Shown here one piece after another: positions 43,065 through 51,721 of a DNA stretch of 64,000 nt. The notes under the pieces are model-generated. The model worked only from the letters and a program-made list of their open reading frames with translations, was not told where the DNA came from and did not search any database. Position 1 is the stretch's first letter. The number at the start of each line of letters is the position of its first letter. Source of the stretch: Rugamonas aquatica (lineage in GTDB: Bacteria > Pseudomonadota > Gammaproteobacteria > Burkholderiales > Burkholderiaceae_D); assembly GCF_009380215.1 (NCBI RefSeq), contig NZ_WHUG01000013.1:1-64000 (forward strand). The letters run 5' to 3'. A program made the position numbers and the translations under genes.

Positions 43065-43791
43065 TCACCCCGGCCAGCGCTTCCTGCAACGGTATGCCTA
43101 ACTCACCGCGACAGTCAAATTGCCCCAGCCAGGCGATGCGTCCGGCTGCCGCGTCCAGCAGCCGGACAGAGGCCCGCACATGCTCGGGGTCCATGCGGAT
43201 GCTGCCTTCCAGGCAGTAATCCGGTTGGGCAAGATTGTTGCCGCCGGGCCGAGTCGGGGCGCTGCCGTGCAGTTGCACTGCATCGCCGAACATGTGAAAC
43301 AGCACCGCGCCCAGTTCCTCATTCAGCCCACAGACAAAGGTATCGTTACCCTGACTGCCGCTCAAATTGCGCAGCGCCGCCAGTTGCAGCTGCTGACAGC
43401 GCCAAGACGGCGGCGCTTCGACCGCTGCGGTCAGCACGGGTACATAGCTTCCCGGCGGGATCGTGATCTGGCGACGCGCCGCCGCCCCGAGAGCGCGGTA
43501 ACTTGCAGCCAGACGTTCCCGCAACCGCCCCATCTGGACCCGCACCACGGGGTCCAGGGCGGGGTGATAGACCTGCGGATCGCGCCGGAACACCGCCAGA
43601 CCGATGGCATATTCACTGAACTGGTCCTGGCTTCCGGACAATTTGGCCGCCACCAAAAACGATAACAGCTGGCTCATGCGTGGTGCCTTGGCAAAGGCGT
43701 CTGTACACAACGCCAGCGCCAGCGCACGTTGCATTTCCTCGGCAGCGCTCGCCGCGTCCTGTTTCTCTGCGTTATCAATGATGGTCTTCAT
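43027..43791 (-). CDS. Winged-helix/TolB-like regulator
   Basis: A 254-residue protein. The N-terminal part shows the pattern of a regulator domain often fused to TolB-like or cyclase domains: QLLSFLVAAKLSGSQDQFSE, YAIGLAVFRRDPQVYHPALD, PVVRVQMGRLRERLAASYRA, ITIPPGSYVPVL. The C-terminal part (LRNLSGSQGNDTFVCGLNEE, CLEGSIRMDPEHVRASVRLL, IAWLGQFDC) is the TolB-like region seen after such domains. The ATG at 43791 has GGAG nine bases upstream. It closes the accessory island and converges on the small protein gene with a 38-bp overlap. Confidence 0.72.
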   Translation of the reverse strand: MKTIIDNAEKQDAASAAEEMQRALALALCTDAFAKAPRMSQLLSFLVAAKLSGSQDQFSEYAIGLAVFRRDPQVYHPALDPVVRVQMGRLRERLAASYRALGAAARRQITIPPGSYVPVLTAAVEAPPSWRCQQLQLAALRNLSGSQGNDTFVCGLNEELGAVLFHMFGDAVQLHGSAPTRPGGNNLAQPDYCLEGSIRMDPEHVRASVRLLDAAAGRIAWLGQFDCRGELGIPLQEALAGVISRGLQRYLVRA

Positions 43792-44018
43792 GCGTGTCTC
43801 CATTGTGCGGGTACTGCCACAAATGGGCTTCCCCGTGCTTGAAGTCACTCTATTAAAAACCTGACATTGTTACCTTACGATCATCTTACGGAGCCCTATC
43901 AAGGTCAGTCATACGCGCAGCAGCATCGTCCGCTTTCTACCGAGATCACGTGCTATAAATGAAAAACAGCCTGCATTGCACAATACCAACTGGCCGTCAG
44001 TGCATGGTTGCGCTGGCG

Positions 44019-44798
44019 TTATGAGAACTTGCTGAAGTCCGGCTTGCGTTTTTCGAAGAAGGCGGTGAACGCTTCCTTGGCTTCCGGGGCGGCCAGCATG
44101 GCGCCGAAGAAGGTGTTTTCGGCGGCGATGGCTTCCGTCACCGGGCCTTTGCGGGCGGCCTTCATCAGCTGCTTGGTGGCGCGGATCGAGCTGGCCGGCA
44201 AGGCGACCAGCTTGGCGGCCTGGCCTTCTGCAAACGTGCGCAGTTCGGTCACCGGCACGATCTTCGATACCAGGCCCATCTCCAACGCTTCCTGCGCCAG
44301 GAAGGCTTCGCCCAGCATCAGCTTCTCGGCTGCGCGCGGGTAGCCGGCGATCTGCGTCAGCAGCAGGCTGGACGCGAACTCCGGGCACAGACCCAGCTGC
44401 ACGAACGGCATCGAGAACTTGGCGTTGTCGGCCGCGTAGACCAGGTCGCAATGCATCAGCAGCGTGGTGCCGATGCCCACCGCCGCGCCAGCCACCGCAG
44501 CGACCACCGGCTTGGTCGAGCCGCTCAGCGCCATCATGAACTTGTACACCGAACGCTCTTCGATGCCCGAGCCGTCGGCCGGACGCGCAGTCTTCATGAA
44601 GTCTTCCAGGTCGTTACCGGCGGTGAAGATCTCCGGCTTGCCGACGATCAGGATGGCGCGCACGGCGGCGTCCTGCTCCGCTTCGTTGATGGCGTCGGCC
44701 ATGCTCTGGTACATCGCCGAAGTAATCGCGTTCTTGCGCTCAGGGCGGTTGAATTCCAGCGTCAGCACGCCGTTGGTCTTGCTGCTCAAAATATCCAT
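44019..44798 (-). CDS. Enoyl-CoA hydratase
   Basis: A 259-residue crotonase-fold enzyme. The oxyanion-hole segments are present (GKPEIFTAGNDLEDFM and AAVAGAAVGIGTTLLMHCDL, then FSMPFVQLGLCPEFASSLLL with a candidate catalytic Glu). It hydrates trans-2-enoyl-CoA during fatty-acid oxidation; some members are isomerases instead. It is the last gene of the beta-oxidation cluster, 70 bp after the thiolase with a hairpin between, so it may be read at a lower level or from its own promoter. Confidence 0.92.
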   Translation of the reverse strand: MDILSSKTNGVLTLEFNRPERKNAITSAMYQSMADAINEAEQDAAVRAILIVGKPEIFTAGNDLEDFMKTARPADGSGIEERSVYKFMMALSGSTKPVVAAVAGAAVGIGTTLLMHCDLVYAADNAKFSMPFVQLGLCPEFASSLLLTQIAGYPRAAEKLMLGEAFLAQEALEMGLVSKIVPVTELRTFAEGQAAKLVALPASSIRATKQLMKAARKGPVTEAIAAENTFFGAMLAAPEAKEAFTAFFEKRKPDFSKFS

Positions 44799-44810
44799 GT
44801 GATCTCCAAA

Positions 44811-44847
44811 TGATTAAAGGGCGCCGTGGTTGAACCGCAGCGCCCTT
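44811..44847 (-). terminator. Terminator-like hairpin between thiolase and enoyl-CoA hydratase genes
   Basis: AAGGGCGC (44817-44824) pairs with GCGCCCTT (44840-44847) around a 15-base loop. On the minus strand the stem is followed by TTTAATCATTT. It may terminate or attenuate transcription after the thiolase gene. Confidence 0.55.
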
Positions 44848-44867
44848 CTTATGATTCCGTGCTTAGC

Positions 44868-46064
44868 TTACACGCGTTCGATAATGCCCGCAGCGCCCAT
44901 GCCTGCGCCTACGCACATGGTGACCATGCCGTATTTCAGGTTGTTGCGGCGCAGTGCGTGCACCACGGTCGCAGCGCGGATCGCGCCGGTCGCGCCCAGC
45001 GGGTGGCCCAGAGCGATCGCGCCGCCCATTGGGTTGACCTTGGCTGGATCCAGACCCAGATCGCCGATCACGGCCAGTGCCTGTGCCGCGAACGCTTCGT
45101 TCAGTTCGATCCAGTCCAGTTGGTCCTGGGTGATGCCGGCAGCTTTGCACGCATCAGGAATCGCGAACTTAGGACCGATGCCCATGATTTCCGGTGGCAC
45201 GCCTTTGACGGCGAACGACGAGAACTTGGCCAGCGGGGTCAGGTTGTGCTCGCGCAGGAATTTCTCCGACACGACCAGCAGCGCGCCAGCGCCGTCGGAC
45301 ATCTGCGACGAGTTGGCGGCAGTGACCGAACCCTTGGCGGCAAACACCGGCTTCAGCTTGGACAGCGATTCCACGGTCGAATCGGCACGTGCGCCTTCGT
45401 CGGTATCGACGGTGCGGGTCTTGATCTTGATTTCGCCCGAAGCCAGGTCAGGCGTGCGGGTGATGATCTCGACCGGAGTGGTCTCGTCCTTGAAGAAACC
45501 GGCCTGCTGCGCGGCGATGGCGCGGCGGTGCGATTCAACAGCGAACGCGTCCTGCGCTTCGCGCGAGATTTTCCATTGGGTCGCCACTTTTTCAGCGGTC
45601 AGGCCCATGCCGTAGGCCATGCCGACGTTTTCGTCGGTGAACATGTTCAGGTTCATCGATGGGTGGTGGCCCATCATCGGCACCATCGACATCGATTCAA
45701 CACCGCCGGCGATCATCGCATCGGCTTCGCCAACGCGGATGCGGTCGGCAGCCATGGCCAGCGCGGTGATGCCCGATGCGCAGTAGCGGTTGATGGTGAC
45801 GCCGCCGATGGTCTTAGGCAGGCCGGCCAGCAGCACCGATTGACGGGCGATGTTGAAGCCCTGTTCCGCTTCCGGGAACGAGCAGCCGATGATGGCGTCG
45901 GTAATCAGCGCCGGGTCCAGGCCAGGCGCTTGCGCCAGGGCCGATTGCAGCACGCGCACCAGCAGGTCGTCCGGGCGGGTCTTGTTGAACATGCCGCGCG
46001 GCGCCTTGCCGATCGGGGTGCGGGTGGCAGAGACGATGTATGCGTCTTGAATTTGTTTGCTCAT
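44868..46064 (-). CDS. fadA: Acetyl-CoA C-acyltransferase (3-ketoacyl-CoA thiolase)
   Basis: A 398-residue thiolase. The nucleophile Cys is in INRYCASGITALAMAADR (about residue 90), the second active-site region is ELNEAFAAQALAVIGDLG and GGAIALGHPLGATGAI, and the final catalytic Cys is in GMVTMCVGAGMGAAGI. It performs the last, thiolytic step of beta-oxidation. It lies 40 bp downstream of the thioesterase gene, within a run of five genes on one strand. Confidence 0.95.
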   Translation of the reverse strand: MSKQIQDAYIVSATRTPIGKAPRGMFNKTRPDDLLVRVLQSALAQAPGLDPALITDAIIGCSFPEAEQGFNIARQSVLLAGLPKTIGGVTINRYCASGITALAMAADRIRVGEADAMIAGGVESMSMVPMMGHHPSMNLNMFTDENVGMAYGMGLTAEKVATQWKISREAQDAFAVESHRRAIAAQQAGFFKDETTPVEIITRTPDLASGEIKIKTRTVDTDEGARADSTVESLSKLKPVFAAKGSVTAANSSQMSDGAGALLVVSEKFLREHNLTPLAKFSSFAVKGVPPEIMGIGPKFAIPDACKAAGITQDQLDWIELNEAFAAQALAVIGDLGLDPAKVNPMGGAIALGHPLGATGAIRAATVVHALRRNNLKYGMVTMCVGAGMGAAGIIERV

Positions 46065-46104
46065 TTTGTTCTTTCGAAAATTTTTGATCGAAGACTATGC
46101 GGAA

Positions 46105-46557
46105 CTAGGAAGCCCGCTTCTCGGATAAATACCAATCCACTTGAACCTGTGCGGCCAGCGTGCCGGCGGCGTCGAAGATGTCGACTTCCACCGGGAACGC
46201 CACCTTGCCCTGCTCTTTCAGCTCGGCCTTCAGCGCGGCCAGATCGCCAGGGACGCGGCCTTCGGCGCGCGTGGCGCCCTTGGCTACTTTCTGGTACTGG
46301 ATGCGCGATTCCTTGGCGACCGGGCGCAAGCCCAGGATCAGCTCCGCGAAGCCGCCAGCCATGGCCGCGCCGGAGGCCGTTTCGGCCAGCGTGAACAAGG
46401 CCCCGGCGTGCTGCGTGCCCAGGTGGTTATTGAGCTTCGGGTCTTCCGGCATCGACACTTTCGAAGTGCCTCTGCCGATCTCGTCGATCCTGATCCCCAG
46501 CAAGCGCACGAAGGGCAAGGTATCCATCATCTGTTGCTTGATACGGTCATACACCAT
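46105..46557 (-). CDS. Hotdog-fold acyl-CoA thioesterase (PaaI/DUF4442 type)
   Basis: A 150-residue hotdog protein with VSMPEDPKLNNHLGTQHAGALFTLAE (conserved Asn, His and Gly at the active helix), then GLRPVAKESRIQYQKVAKG. The start at 46557 is supported by GAGG eight bases upstream; the open frame extends to 46608. Members hydrolyse acyl-CoAs, and placement inside a beta-oxidation operon suggests release of unusual or stalled intermediates to spare CoA. Substrate unknown. Confidence 0.82.
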   Translation of the reverse strand: MVYDRIKQQMMDTLPFVRLLGIRIDEIGRGTSKVSMPEDPKLNNHLGTQHAGALFTLAETASGAAMAGGFAELILGLRPVAKESRIQYQKVAKGATRAEGRVPGDLAALKAELKEQGKVAFPVEVDIFDAAGTLAAQVQVDWYLSEKRAS

Positions 46558-46627
46558 GCTAGGCCTCACGCGCAGTAAAACTCTAAATACGAACTTCAGG
46601 ATCGACACGCAGTTCCCCGACTATGGA

Positions 46628-49027
46628 TTAGTTGCGGACTGGCTTACCGGTCTGCATCATGCCCATGATGCGTTCCTGGGTCTTCGGATGGTTCAGCAGT
46701 TCCAGGAAAGCTTTGCGCTCCATGTCCAGGAACCACTGCTCGTTCACGAACGAACCCTGGTCGATATCGCCGCCCGACACGATCTCGGCGATCATCTCGC
46801 CCAGCTTGAAGTCGTGCGCGGAGATGAAGCCGCCGTCGCGCATATTGACCAGCTGTGCCTTGATGGTGCCGTAGCCGTAACGGCCGGTCACTTGCACAGG
46901 CGTCTTCAGCGGTGGACGATAGCCCTTGTCGAACATGGCGCGCGCTTCAACCTTGGCGACGTGCAGCAGTTCGTAAGGGTTGAACACGATCACGTCGTCT
47001 TCCTTCAGGTAGCCCATGGCTTGCGCTTCCAGTGCCGACTTCGACACGTTGGCGGTAGCGGCATTGGTGAAACCGGTTTTCAGGAATTGCAGGATGTCGT
47101 TGCCCTTGGCTTCCTTGAACGCGCGCACTGCCGCTTCTTTCAAGCCGCCGCCCGCAGGGATCAGGCCGACGCCCACTTCCACCAGGCCGATGTACGATTC
47201 GATCGAGGCCACGCGCTTGGAAGCGTGCAGCGCCATTTCGCAACCGCCGCCCAGCGCAAGGCCAGCAACAGCAGCCACCACCGGCACGTTCGAATATTTC
47301 ATCGCCATGAAGGTGTCTTGCAGTTCGCGGATGATAGGGTCGACCGCTTTCGCGCCGCCCTGCATGAACGCAGGCAGTGCCGATTGCAGGTCGGCGCCGG
47401 CCGAGAACGCGCCGCCGTCGGCTGCGTCCGCGCTCCAGATCACCAGGCCCTTGAAGTTCTTCTCGGCTTCGGCCAGTGCTTTGCGGAAGCCGGCGATCAC
47501 GCCCGGGCTGATAACATGCATCTTGGTTTTCAGCGAGATCACCAGGACGTCGTCGCCCGAGTGCCACAGGCGGACGTCGTCGTCTTCGTGCACGGTGGTG
47601 CCGGCGGTGCGGCCATCGATGGCGCCCGAACCCAGCACCGGTGCGCGGAATGCCTGACGGTCGTAGACGGCCAGCGACGAGCGCGGCACGAACGATTTCG
47701 AGACTGCGGACCACGAACCTTCGGCAGTATGGACGCCGCCTTTTTCAGCGACCGGACCTTCGAATACCCAGGCTGGCAGCGGTGCGTTGCACAGTGCGTG
47801 GCCGGCTTCGATGTCTTCCTTGACCCACTGGGCCACTTGCGACCAGCCCGCGGCTTGCCACGTTTCGAACGGGCCGACGTTCCAGCCGAAGCCCCAGCGC
47901 ATGGCGAAGTCGATGTCGCGCGCGTTGTCGGCCACGGTGTCCAGGTGGATCGCGATGTAGTGGAAAGCGTCGCGGAAGATCGCCCACAGGAACTGGCCTT
48001 GTGGGTTGGTCGATTCGCGCAGGGCCTTCATCTTCTTGACCGGATCTTTTTCCTTCAAGATGCGGGCAACGATGTCGGCAGCCTTGCCGCCGCCGGTGAC
48101 GTATTCGCCGGTGGCGAAGTCCAGGCGTTGGATCTCTTTACCAACTTTTTTGTAGAAGCCCGCGCCGGACTTTTGGCCCAGCGCGCCTTTTTCTACCAGG
48201 CCCGCCAGCACGGCTGGAGTCTTGTAGACAGCGGCGAACGGATCGTTCGGGAGGTAGTCTTGCATGGTCTTGATGACATGACCCATGGTGTCCAGGCCGA
48301 CCACGTCCGCGGTGCGGAAGGTGCCCGACTTGGCGCGGCCCAGCTTGGCGCCGGTCAGATCGTCGACCACGTCCACGGACAGGCCGAATTTCTCGGCTTC
48401 GTGCACGATCGCCAGGATGCCGAACACGCCGACGCGGTTGGCGATGAAGTTAGGCGTATCTTTGGCGCGTACCACGCCCTTGCCCAGGGTGGTGGTCAGG
48501 AAGCCTTCCAGCTGGTCGGAAATTTCCGGCTTGGTGAACTCGGTCGGGATGATTTCGACCAGGTGCATATAGCGCGGCGGGTTGAAGAAGTGCACGCCGC
48601 AGTAGCGCGATTTCAGGTCGGCGTCGAAGCCTTCGGACAGCTTGGTGATCGACAGGCCCGAGGTGTTCGAGGCGAAGATCGCGTTGGCGGCGATGTGCGG
48701 AGCGACCTTCTTGTACAGGTCGTGCTTCCAGTCCATGCGCTCGGCGATGGCTTCGATGATCAGATCGCACTCGGCCAGCTTGGCCAGGTCGTCTTCGTAG
48801 TTGGCTACTTCGATCAGCGCGGCGTGGTCCTTATTGCCCAGTGGTGCAGGCGACAGTTTTTTCAGGTTCTCGATGGCGCGCAGCACGATGCCGTTCTTCG
48901 GGCCTTCCTTCGCAGGCAGGTCGAACAGCACCACAGGCACTTTGGCGTTGACGCAATGAGCGGCGATTTGCGCGCCCATCACGCCGGCGCCCAGCACGGC
49001 TACTTTTTTAACGATGAAATTGGTCAT
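46628..49027 (-). CDS. 3-hydroxyacyl-CoA dehydrogenase / enoyl-CoA hydratase fusion (FadN-like)
   Basis: A 799-residue bifunctional enzyme. Residues 1-320 are the NAD-dependent dehydrogenase (VAVLGAGVMGAQIAAHCV at the start, then SNTSGLSITKLSE and VHFFNPPRYMHLVEIIP). The crotonase domain follows in the second half (VVAAVAGLALGGGCEMALHA, GLVEVGVGLIPAGGG). This order, dehydrogenase first, matches FadN/YusL rather than E. coli FadB, where the hydratase comes first. It performs the hydration and oxidation steps of beta-oxidation. It lies 19 bp downstream of the acyl-CoA dehydrogenase gene. Confidence 0.94.
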   Translation of the reverse strand: MTNFIVKKVAVLGAGVMGAQIAAHCVNAKVPVVLFDLPAKEGPKNGIVLRAIENLKKLSPAPLGNKDHAALIEVANYEDDLAKLAECDLIIEAIAERMDWKHDLYKKVAPHIAANAIFASNTSGLSITKLSEGFDADLKSRYCGVHFFNPPRYMHLVEIIPTEFTKPEISDQLEGFLTTTLGKGVVRAKDTPNFIANRVGVFGILAIVHEAEKFGLSVDVVDDLTGAKLGRAKSGTFRTADVVGLDTMGHVIKTMQDYLPNDPFAAVYKTPAVLAGLVEKGALGQKSGAGFYKKVGKEIQRLDFATGEYVTGGGKAADIVARILKEKDPVKKMKALRESTNPQGQFLWAIFRDAFHYIAIHLDTVADNARDIDFAMRWGFGWNVGPFETWQAAGWSQVAQWVKEDIEAGHALCNAPLPAWVFEGPVAEKGGVHTAEGSWSAVSKSFVPRSSLAVYDRQAFRAPVLGSGAIDGRTAGTTVHEDDDVRLWHSGDDVLVISLKTKMHVISPGVIAGFRKALAEAEKNFKGLVIWSADAADGGAFSAGADLQSALPAFMQGGAKAVDPIIRELQDTFMAMKYSNVPVVAAVAGLALGGGCEMALHASKRVASIESYIGLVEVGVGLIPAGGGLKEAAVRAFKEAKGNDILQFLKTGFTNAATANVSKSALEAQAMGYLKEDDVIVFNPYELLHVAKVEARAMFDKGYRPPLKTPVQVTGRYGYGTIKAQLVNMRDGGFISAHDFKLGEMIAEIVSGGDIDQGSFVNEQWFLDMERKAFLELLNHPKTQERIMGMMQTGKPVRN

Positions 49028-49045
49028 GTCGTTTCCTCTAGGTTC

Positions 49046-50836
49046 TTAGAACAGGTCGGCGTCGAGTGCCATCAGGTTGGCGGAGCCCGAACGTGCCTGG
49101 CGAATCAAGGTTGCAGTTTCTGGCTGCAGGCGAGCGAAGTAGAAGCGCGCCGTGGCCAGCTTGGCTTTGTAGAAATTGTCGCCGCTGTCTTCTTTGGCCA
49201 GGGCGATTTTCGCCATCTGTGCGAAGAAGTAGCTGTACACCATGTGGCCGACCACGCGCAGGTAAGGTACGCATGCCGCGCCGACTTCGTCCGGGTTCTG
49301 GAAGGCTTTCATGCCGATTTCCATCGTCAGCTTGGTGACTTTGTCGCCCAGGTCGCCCAGCGGGGTGACGAATTCGCTCATCGCTTCGTCGGTGCCGTTG
49401 TCTTCCACGAAGGCTTTGATCTTCTCGCCGAACTTGCGCAGCTTGGCGCCGTTGTCGCCCAGGATCTTACGGCCCAGCAGGTCCAGCGACTGGATGGTGT
49501 TGGTGCCTTCGTAGATCAGGTTGATGCGGGCGTCGCGCACGTACTGCTCCATGCCCCACTCGGAGATGTAGCCGTGGCCGCCGAACACTTGCATCGCTTC
49601 CGAAGTGGCGATCCAGGCGTTGTCGGTGATGAAGGCCTTGACGATAGGGGTCAGCAGCGCGACTTCGTCGGCGGCTTCCTTGCGTACTTCTTCGTCTGGG
49701 TGGTGCAGTTCGCGGTCGATCTGCAGCGCCACGTACGAAGTGAAAGCGCGCGCGCCTTCGGCGTAGGCCTTGCCGGTCAACAGCATGCGGCGCACGTCAG
49801 GGTGGACGATGATCGGGTCGGCCGGCATTTCCGGATTTTTCACGCCCGACAGCGAACGCATCTGGATGCGGTCCTTGGCGTAGATCAGCGCGTTCTGGTA
49901 AGCGATCTCGGTCAGGCCCAGCGACTGCATGCCCACGCCCAGACGGGCCGCGTTCATGAACACGAACATGGCGTTCAAGCCTTTGTTCGGCTGGCCGATG
50001 ATCCAGCCACGGGCGCCGTCCAGATTCATCTGGCAGGTCGAGTTGCCGTGGATGCCCATTTTTTCTTCGATGGCGCCGCAGGTGATCGGGTTGCGTTCGC
50101 CGATGGTGCCGTCCGCCTTCGGCAGGAACTTAGGCACCAGGAACAGCGAAATGCCTTTCGAGCCTTCCGGTGCGTCCGGCACGCGGGCCAGCACCAGGTG
50201 CAGGATGTTTTCAGCCATGTCGTGTTCACCGGCCGAGATGAAGATCTTGTTGCCGGTGATGAGCCACGAGCCGTCTTCCTGTGGCAGCGCTTTCGAGCGC
50301 AGCATGCCCAGGTCGGTGCCGCAGTGCGGTTCGGTCAGGCACATGGTGCCGGTCCACTCGCCGGAAACCAGCTTAGGCAGGTAGACTTCCTTCTGGTGGT
50401 CGGTGCCGTGTTCTTTCAGGCACTCATAGGCGCCGTGCGACAGGCCCGGGTACATGGTCCAGGCCTGGTTGGCCGAGTTCAGCATTTCGTAGAACGAGTT
50501 GTTCAGCACGACCGGCAGGCCCTGGCCGCCGAATTGCGGATCGCAGGCCAGCGCAGCCCAGCCGCCGTCAACGTACTGCTTGTACGCTTCCTTGAAGCCT
50601 TTTGGAGTGGTCACGGTGTGGTTGGTCGCGTCGTGCTTGCAGCCTTCGCGGTCGCCCGAGTGGTTCAGCGGGAACAGCACTTCAGCGGTGAACTTGCCGC
50701 CTTCTTCCAACACCTGATTGATGATGTCGGCATCGACTTCGGCATAATCCGGCAGCGATTTCAGTTCTTCTTCCACTTTCAGGAACTCGTGCAGAACGAA
50801 TTGCATATCCCGGATTGGCGCGACGTATTGACCCAT
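49046..50836 (-). CDS. Acyl-CoA dehydrogenase (about 600-residue type)
   Basis: A 596-residue flavoenzyme. It has the acyl-CoA dehydrogenase core with MCLTEPHCGTDLGMLRSKAL and WLITGNKIFISAGEHDMAEN, the FAD region VFGGHGYISEWGMEQYVRDA, RINLIYEGTNTIQSLDLLGR with the usual catalytic-Glu region, and an extra C-terminal domain, as in the DmdC/FadE5-like group. It catalyses the first oxidation of fatty acyl-CoA. It is the first catabolic gene behind the TetR regulator gene; a near-perfect palindrome sits 18-36 bp upstream of the ATG at 50836. Confidence 0.94.
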   Translation of the reverse strand: MGQYVAPIRDMQFVLHEFLKVEEELKSLPDYAEVDADIINQVLEEGGKFTAEVLFPLNHSGDREGCKHDATNHTVTTPKGFKEAYKQYVDGGWAALACDPQFGGQGLPVVLNNSFYEMLNSANQAWTMYPGLSHGAYECLKEHGTDHQKEVYLPKLVSGEWTGTMCLTEPHCGTDLGMLRSKALPQEDGSWLITGNKIFISAGEHDMAENILHLVLARVPDAPEGSKGISLFLVPKFLPKADGTIGERNPITCGAIEEKMGIHGNSTCQMNLDGARGWIIGQPNKGLNAMFVFMNAARLGVGMQSLGLTEIAYQNALIYAKDRIQMRSLSGVKNPEMPADPIIVHPDVRRMLLTGKAYAEGARAFTSYVALQIDRELHHPDEEVRKEAADEVALLTPIVKAFITDNAWIATSEAMQVFGGHGYISEWGMEQYVRDARINLIYEGTNTIQSLDLLGRKILGDNGAKLRKFGEKIKAFVEDNGTDEAMSEFVTPLGDLGDKVTKLTMEIGMKAFQNPDEVGAACVPYLRVVGHMVYSYFFAQMAKIALAKEDSGDNFYKAKLATARFYFARLQPETATLIRQARSGSANLMALDADLF

Positions 50837-50853
50837 GATTTTCTCCTGATGAC

Positions 50854-50872
50854 TTTTGTAGTGACTACGAAA
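50854..50872. promoter_or_regulatory. Palindrome upstream of the acyl-CoA dehydrogenase gene
   Basis: TTTTGTAG-TGA-CTACGAAA: two 8-bp arms with 7 of 8 complementary positions and a 3-bp spacer. It lies in the 59-bp gap between the TetR gene and the acyl-CoA dehydrogenase gene and could be an operator for the TetR protein or a stem in the leader. Confidence 0.5.
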
Positions 50873-50895
50873 TTGATTAAATTAGTGCTGCGGCT

Positions 50896-51516
50896 TTATT
50901 GCTGCGCCACCACCGCGGACGGCGATTGCGGATTGCGATAGGTTTCGATCAAGCGCTCGAAGCCGATGCCCGCCCGGCCCAGGCTGCCCGGAATGCGCAG
51001 GAAGCGCGCATCGTGGTGCAATGCCAGGATCAGGCCATACATCTCGTACACCAGCTGCTGCGGGTCGGTATCTGCCTTCAGGTCGCCGGACTCGATGCAC
51101 TGCTGCACGCAGCGCAGCAGCGCGCCCTGCCAGGCGCCAACCATGGCCATCAGCTCTTCACGGATCGGCCCCGGACGGTCGTCATACTCGACCGCGCCGC
51201 TGATGTAGATGCAGCCCGAGGCCACTTCCACACTGACCCGCTTGACCCAGCGCGCGAACATCGACTTGAGCCGCTGGATGCCGCGCGGCTCTTTGACGCT
51301 AGGGAAAAACACTTCCTGCTCGAAACGATGGTGGTACAGCTTGAGTACTTCCAACTGCAAATCTTCGCGCGATCCGAAGTGCGCAAACACGCCGGATTTA
51401 CTCATGTTCATCTTATCCGCGAGCAATCCTATGGTCAGGCCTTCCAGACCATCCCGGCTGGCCAGGTCCAGCGCCACGTCGAGGATTGCGGCACGGGTGA
51501 GTTCACCTTTGCGCAT
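50896..51516 (-). CDS. TetR/AcrR-family regulator of the beta-oxidation operon
   Basis: A 206-residue repressor with an N-terminal TetR helix-turn-helix (RAAILDVALDLASRDGLEGL, TIGLLADKMNMSKSGVFAHF, REDLQLEVLKLYHH) and a helical ligand domain with the C-terminal TetR_C type (ASGCIYISGAVEYDDRPGPI, IESGDLKADTDPQQLVYEMY). Acyl-CoA-responsive TetR proteins commonly head fad operons. The start is taken at 51516 (MRKGEL); the frame opens at 51552 and the ribosome-binding sites of both are weak. It lies 59 bp ahead of the acyl-CoA dehydrogenase gene. Confidence 0.9.
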   Translation of the reverse strand: MRKGELTRAAILDVALDLASRDGLEGLTIGLLADKMNMSKSGVFAHFGSREDLQLEVLKLYHHRFEQEVFFPSVKEPRGIQRLKSMFARWVKRVSVEVASGCIYISGAVEYDDRPGPIREELMAMVGAWQGALLRCVQQCIESGDLKADTDPQQLVYEMYGLILALHHDARFLRIPGSLGRAGIGFERLIETYRNPQSPSAVVAQQ

Positions 51517-51684
51517 AAATTTAGTTGAGGTATTAATAAGATTGCATCCCAAAGTAAAATTTAATCATGGAGAAAAGAGCATTTTGCTCCAGTTAAATTT
51601 ACTCCGTGTGAAAAGAATTGCGAACGCTCGTACTATTATCCACTGGGTGGTAAATGTCAAACAGTACCGTTAGAGGTGGCGTTC

Positions 51685-51705
51685 TATTGCTGCGTCGCAG
51701 CAATA
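51685..51705. promoter_or_regulatory. Perfect 21-bp palindrome in the hsp15-TetR gap
   Basis: TATTGCTGCG-T-CGCAGCAATA is a perfect 10+1+10 inverted repeat. There is no T-run on either side, so a terminator is less likely than a protein-binding site. It is 17 bp after the Hsp15 stop and about 170 bp upstream of the TetR start. Confidence 0.55.
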
Positions 51706-51721
51706 CGGGGCGGCAACTTGC

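Noticed and set aside
46160..50941. A very long plus-strand open frame (about 1590 codons) opposite the beta-oxidation genes
   Set aside because: It is the antisense of several intact, well-recognised minus-strand enzymes; its composition (Gln, His, Arg, Ala rich) is typical of high-GC shadow frames.
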